A program made the translations under genes and the position numbers. Source: Bacteroidetes bacterium 43-16 (GTDB lineage Bacteria > Bacteroidota > Bacteroidia > Chitinophagales > Chitinophagaceae). From it: a DNA stretch of 64,000 nt. The notes under the pieces were generated by a model. It worked only from the letters and a program-made list of their open reading frames with translations, was not told the DNA's origin and made no database searches. This document shows, one piece after another, positions 62,495-64,000 of the stretch (its first letter is position 1; every line of letters begins with the position of its first letter). The DNA lies in assembly GCA_001897525.1 (NCBI GenBank), contig MKTB01000010.1:28794-92793 (forward strand), in the 5' to 3' direction.

Positions 62495-64000
62495 ATGAAG
62501 AAAATAACAATGATTGTATTCCTTACGGCATGTATAGGCACAGCATCTGCGCAAACCAGTAAAGGTGGCTTCCCGTTAACGAAAAAGTTGCAGATGGAGC
62601 AAGCATCGCTATCTGTTCACAACTATCCATTGCCGGACTGGGAGCAAAAGCAGGCATCCAGAAAGGCTAAGCTCGAAAGAGGTGTGGCCGGCCCCGAAAT
62701 AGTGGGGTTGTTTACTGCCACGGATATTCGTTTTCCGGAGTCCGGGACATTTACCTATTTAGCAGACGGGCAAACCATCTGGAGGACAAAGATTCAAATA
62801 GACGGTGCACCTGCTATAGGTCTGTACTACGATGATTTTCGTCTTCCCAAAGGTGTAAGCTATTATATATCCAATAACAGCGGCAGCCACCAATTGGGTG
62901 CCTATACGAGTGCAAACGGTCAATCAGGCGTTTTTGCGCATGAGCCGGTACAGGGTGCTGAAGCTAACCTGGAACTCAATATACCGGCAGGCGTAGCTAT
63001 AGAAGATATTAAGCTGCATATTAACCGGGCACTGGTTTATTTTGCCTCCGTTAGCTACCTGGATAAATATAAAAATAACGGTTTAGGGGAAACACGAACA
63101 TCGATCACCGGACAACCGGATTCTTTAGAATTAGAAGGCTCTTCTTCCACCTGCCAGATAAATGCAGTCTGTCCTTTGGGTGCAGGTTATGAGATCCAGC
63201 GAAAAGCAACCGTACAGTTGATCATCGCTTACGACAACGAATTTGCAGAAGTAGGTGGTTGCTCTGCAACACTCATTAACAATACCGGAAACTCAGCAGG
63301 AAATTGCACCCCCTACATTCTAACAGCAACACATTGCGAAGGGAAAAACTTCAATAACTCCGATGCACTTCCTTATGAGCTGATGCTGGTACGGTTCAAT
63401 TTTGAAAATGAAGATTGTAGCGGCAGTACAAATGCTACGGTCAATACCCTATCAGGAGTAACACTTAAAGCAAGGGCGGATTATTCTAATACGAATGTGA
63501 TAAAGGGCGATTTTATGCTCCTTTCCCTTAAAGAGTCCATTCCTGATGATTGGGATGCTTATTTGTCTGGTTGGAATCGTGCAGACAGCCTTCCCTTACA
63601 ACTCAATTCCCCTAAAAAATACATCGGCTTTCATCACCCGGCCGGTGATGTAAAAAAAGTATCGGTCAGTCGCAGCATCAATCCCAATGGCTATGCATTT
63701 GACCCGTCATTTGCGGGTACACATTGGGATCTTAATATAGATTCAGGAGGTGTAGAAGGAGGTTCTTCTGGTAGCGGGCTATTTGATGCAGACGGGTATG
63801 TTGTAGGCATTGCATCTGTAGCGGATGCGCCCAGACCTGGTTGTAATATCAATTCAAATGGTGACCCGGCATTCTTTTTTACCAATGTTTCCTACAGCAA
63901 ATTCAGTTATGCCTGGAACTATGCAGTAGATGGAAACAGCGATTTCAGAAAACTGAAGCCTTGGTTAGACCCGATAAACACGGGCGCTGTAACGCTAAAT
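62495..64000 (+). CDS. Secreted trypsin-like serine protease, lysyl endopeptidase type (partial, 3' end outside window)
   Basis: 502 codons to the window end, still open. Signal peptide 1-19 (MKKITMIVFLTACIGTASA). An N-terminal propeptide-like part (about 20-240) includes GTFTYLADGQTIWRTKIQIDG, common to Bacteroidota and Lysobacter lysyl endopeptidases. The protease domain starts near residue 245 (STLINNTGNSAGN-like segment after GGCSATL). The catalytic triad is visible: His in LTATHCEG, Asp in KGDFMLLSL, and Ser in EGGSSGSGLFD. Paired cysteines flank it. It digests proteins outside the cell, cutting after Lys if specificity follows the family. A T9SS or other C-terminal domain probably lies beyond the window. 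First gene on the plus strand after the minus-strand block. Confidence 0.88.
   Translation, partial: MKKITMIVFLTACIGTASAQTSKGGFPLTKKLQMEQASLSVHNYPLPDWEQKQASRKAKLERGVAGPEIVGLFTATDIRFPESGTFTYLADGQTIWRTKIQIDGAPAIGLYYDDFRLPKGVSYYISNNSGSHQLGAYTSANGQSGVFAHEPVQGAEANLELNIPAGVAIEDIKLHINRALVYFASVSYLDKYKNNGLGETRTSITGQPDSLELEGSSSTCQINAVCPLGAGYEIQRKATVQLIIAYDNEFAEVGGCSATLINNTGNSAGNCTPYILTATHCEGKNFNNSDALPYELMLVRFNFENEDCSGSTNATVNTLSGVTLKARADYSNTNVIKGDFMLLSLKESIPDDWDAYLSGWNRADSLPLQLNSPKKYIGFHHPAGDVKKVSVSRSINPNGYAFDPSFAGTHWDLNIDSGGVEGGSSGSGLFDADGYVVGIASVADAPRPGCNINSNGDPAFFFTNVSYSKFSYAWNYAVDGNSDFRKLKPWLDPINTGAVTLN

Noticed and set aside
1..64000. tRNA, rRNA, prophage or plasmid replication genes
   Set aside because: Scanning for them gave no cloverleaf-like tRNA, rRNA segment, integrase, capsid or Rep protein.

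Overview
The window looks like a chromosomal segment of a Bacteroidota bacterium, most likely of the Chitinophagaceae/Sphingobacteriales type (family-level placement is inference). The evidence is at least seven secreted proteins with type IX secretion (T9SS) C-terminal sorting domains, Bacteroidota-style TAnnTTTG -7 boxes, scarce Shine-Dalgarno sequences, LytTR two-component systems and a short HU protein. No tRNA, rRNA, CRISPR array or phage gene was seen.

Layout. 1-4740 (minus): an RND multidrug efflux operon (membrane fusion protein, AcrB-like pump, partial TolC-like channel). 4909-7933: a NYN/LOTUS RNase-like protein, a 182-bp heptamer tandem repeat, a membrane-anchored endonuclease/exonuclease/phosphatase protein, HU and a small membrane protein. 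8543-14548: a 48-bp perfect palindrome, two paralogous surface proteins (one without the T9SS tail), then a LuxR-type response regulator and sensor kinase. 14589-16319: nucleosidase and ketopantoate reductase. 16320-34844: a secretome island with T9SS substrates, a tandem duplication of a 566-residue secreted protein together with its leader, a frameshifted large surface protein, gene relics, MgtC, a flavin-binding stress protein and an orphan LytTR regulator. 34974-37060: VOC protein, MarR regulator and a class C beta-lactamase-like lipoprotein. 37535-38754: an IS1595/ISXO2-type insertion. 38973-39590: a MliC/DUF4377 lipoprotein.

The most striking system is the minus-strand operon 57705 to 40405, a complete insecticidal-type Tc toxin locus. 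It encodes a 3123-residue TcA (pore and injector), a single-chain TcB-TcC fusion of 2442 residues (cocoon, Rhs core and a roughly 318-residue C-terminal tip that I do not recognise), and a 194-residue putative secreted or lipoprotein ORF that overlaps the end of the tip by 17 bp. Just downstream lies a decayed second copy of part of the Rhs core (39850-40238), so the tip and small ORF are bracketed by Rhs-core homology. This arrangement suggests cassette exchange or loss at the toxin tip.

58511-64000 holds two small membrane proteins, a LytTR regulator/LytS-type kinase pair, a lipoprotein, and the 5' part of a secreted trypsin-like (lysyl endopeptidase type) protease that runs off the window. 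The right-hand part thus combines a large secreted toxin, small envelope proteins, a two-component pair and a secreted protease. Any regulatory link between them is inference.
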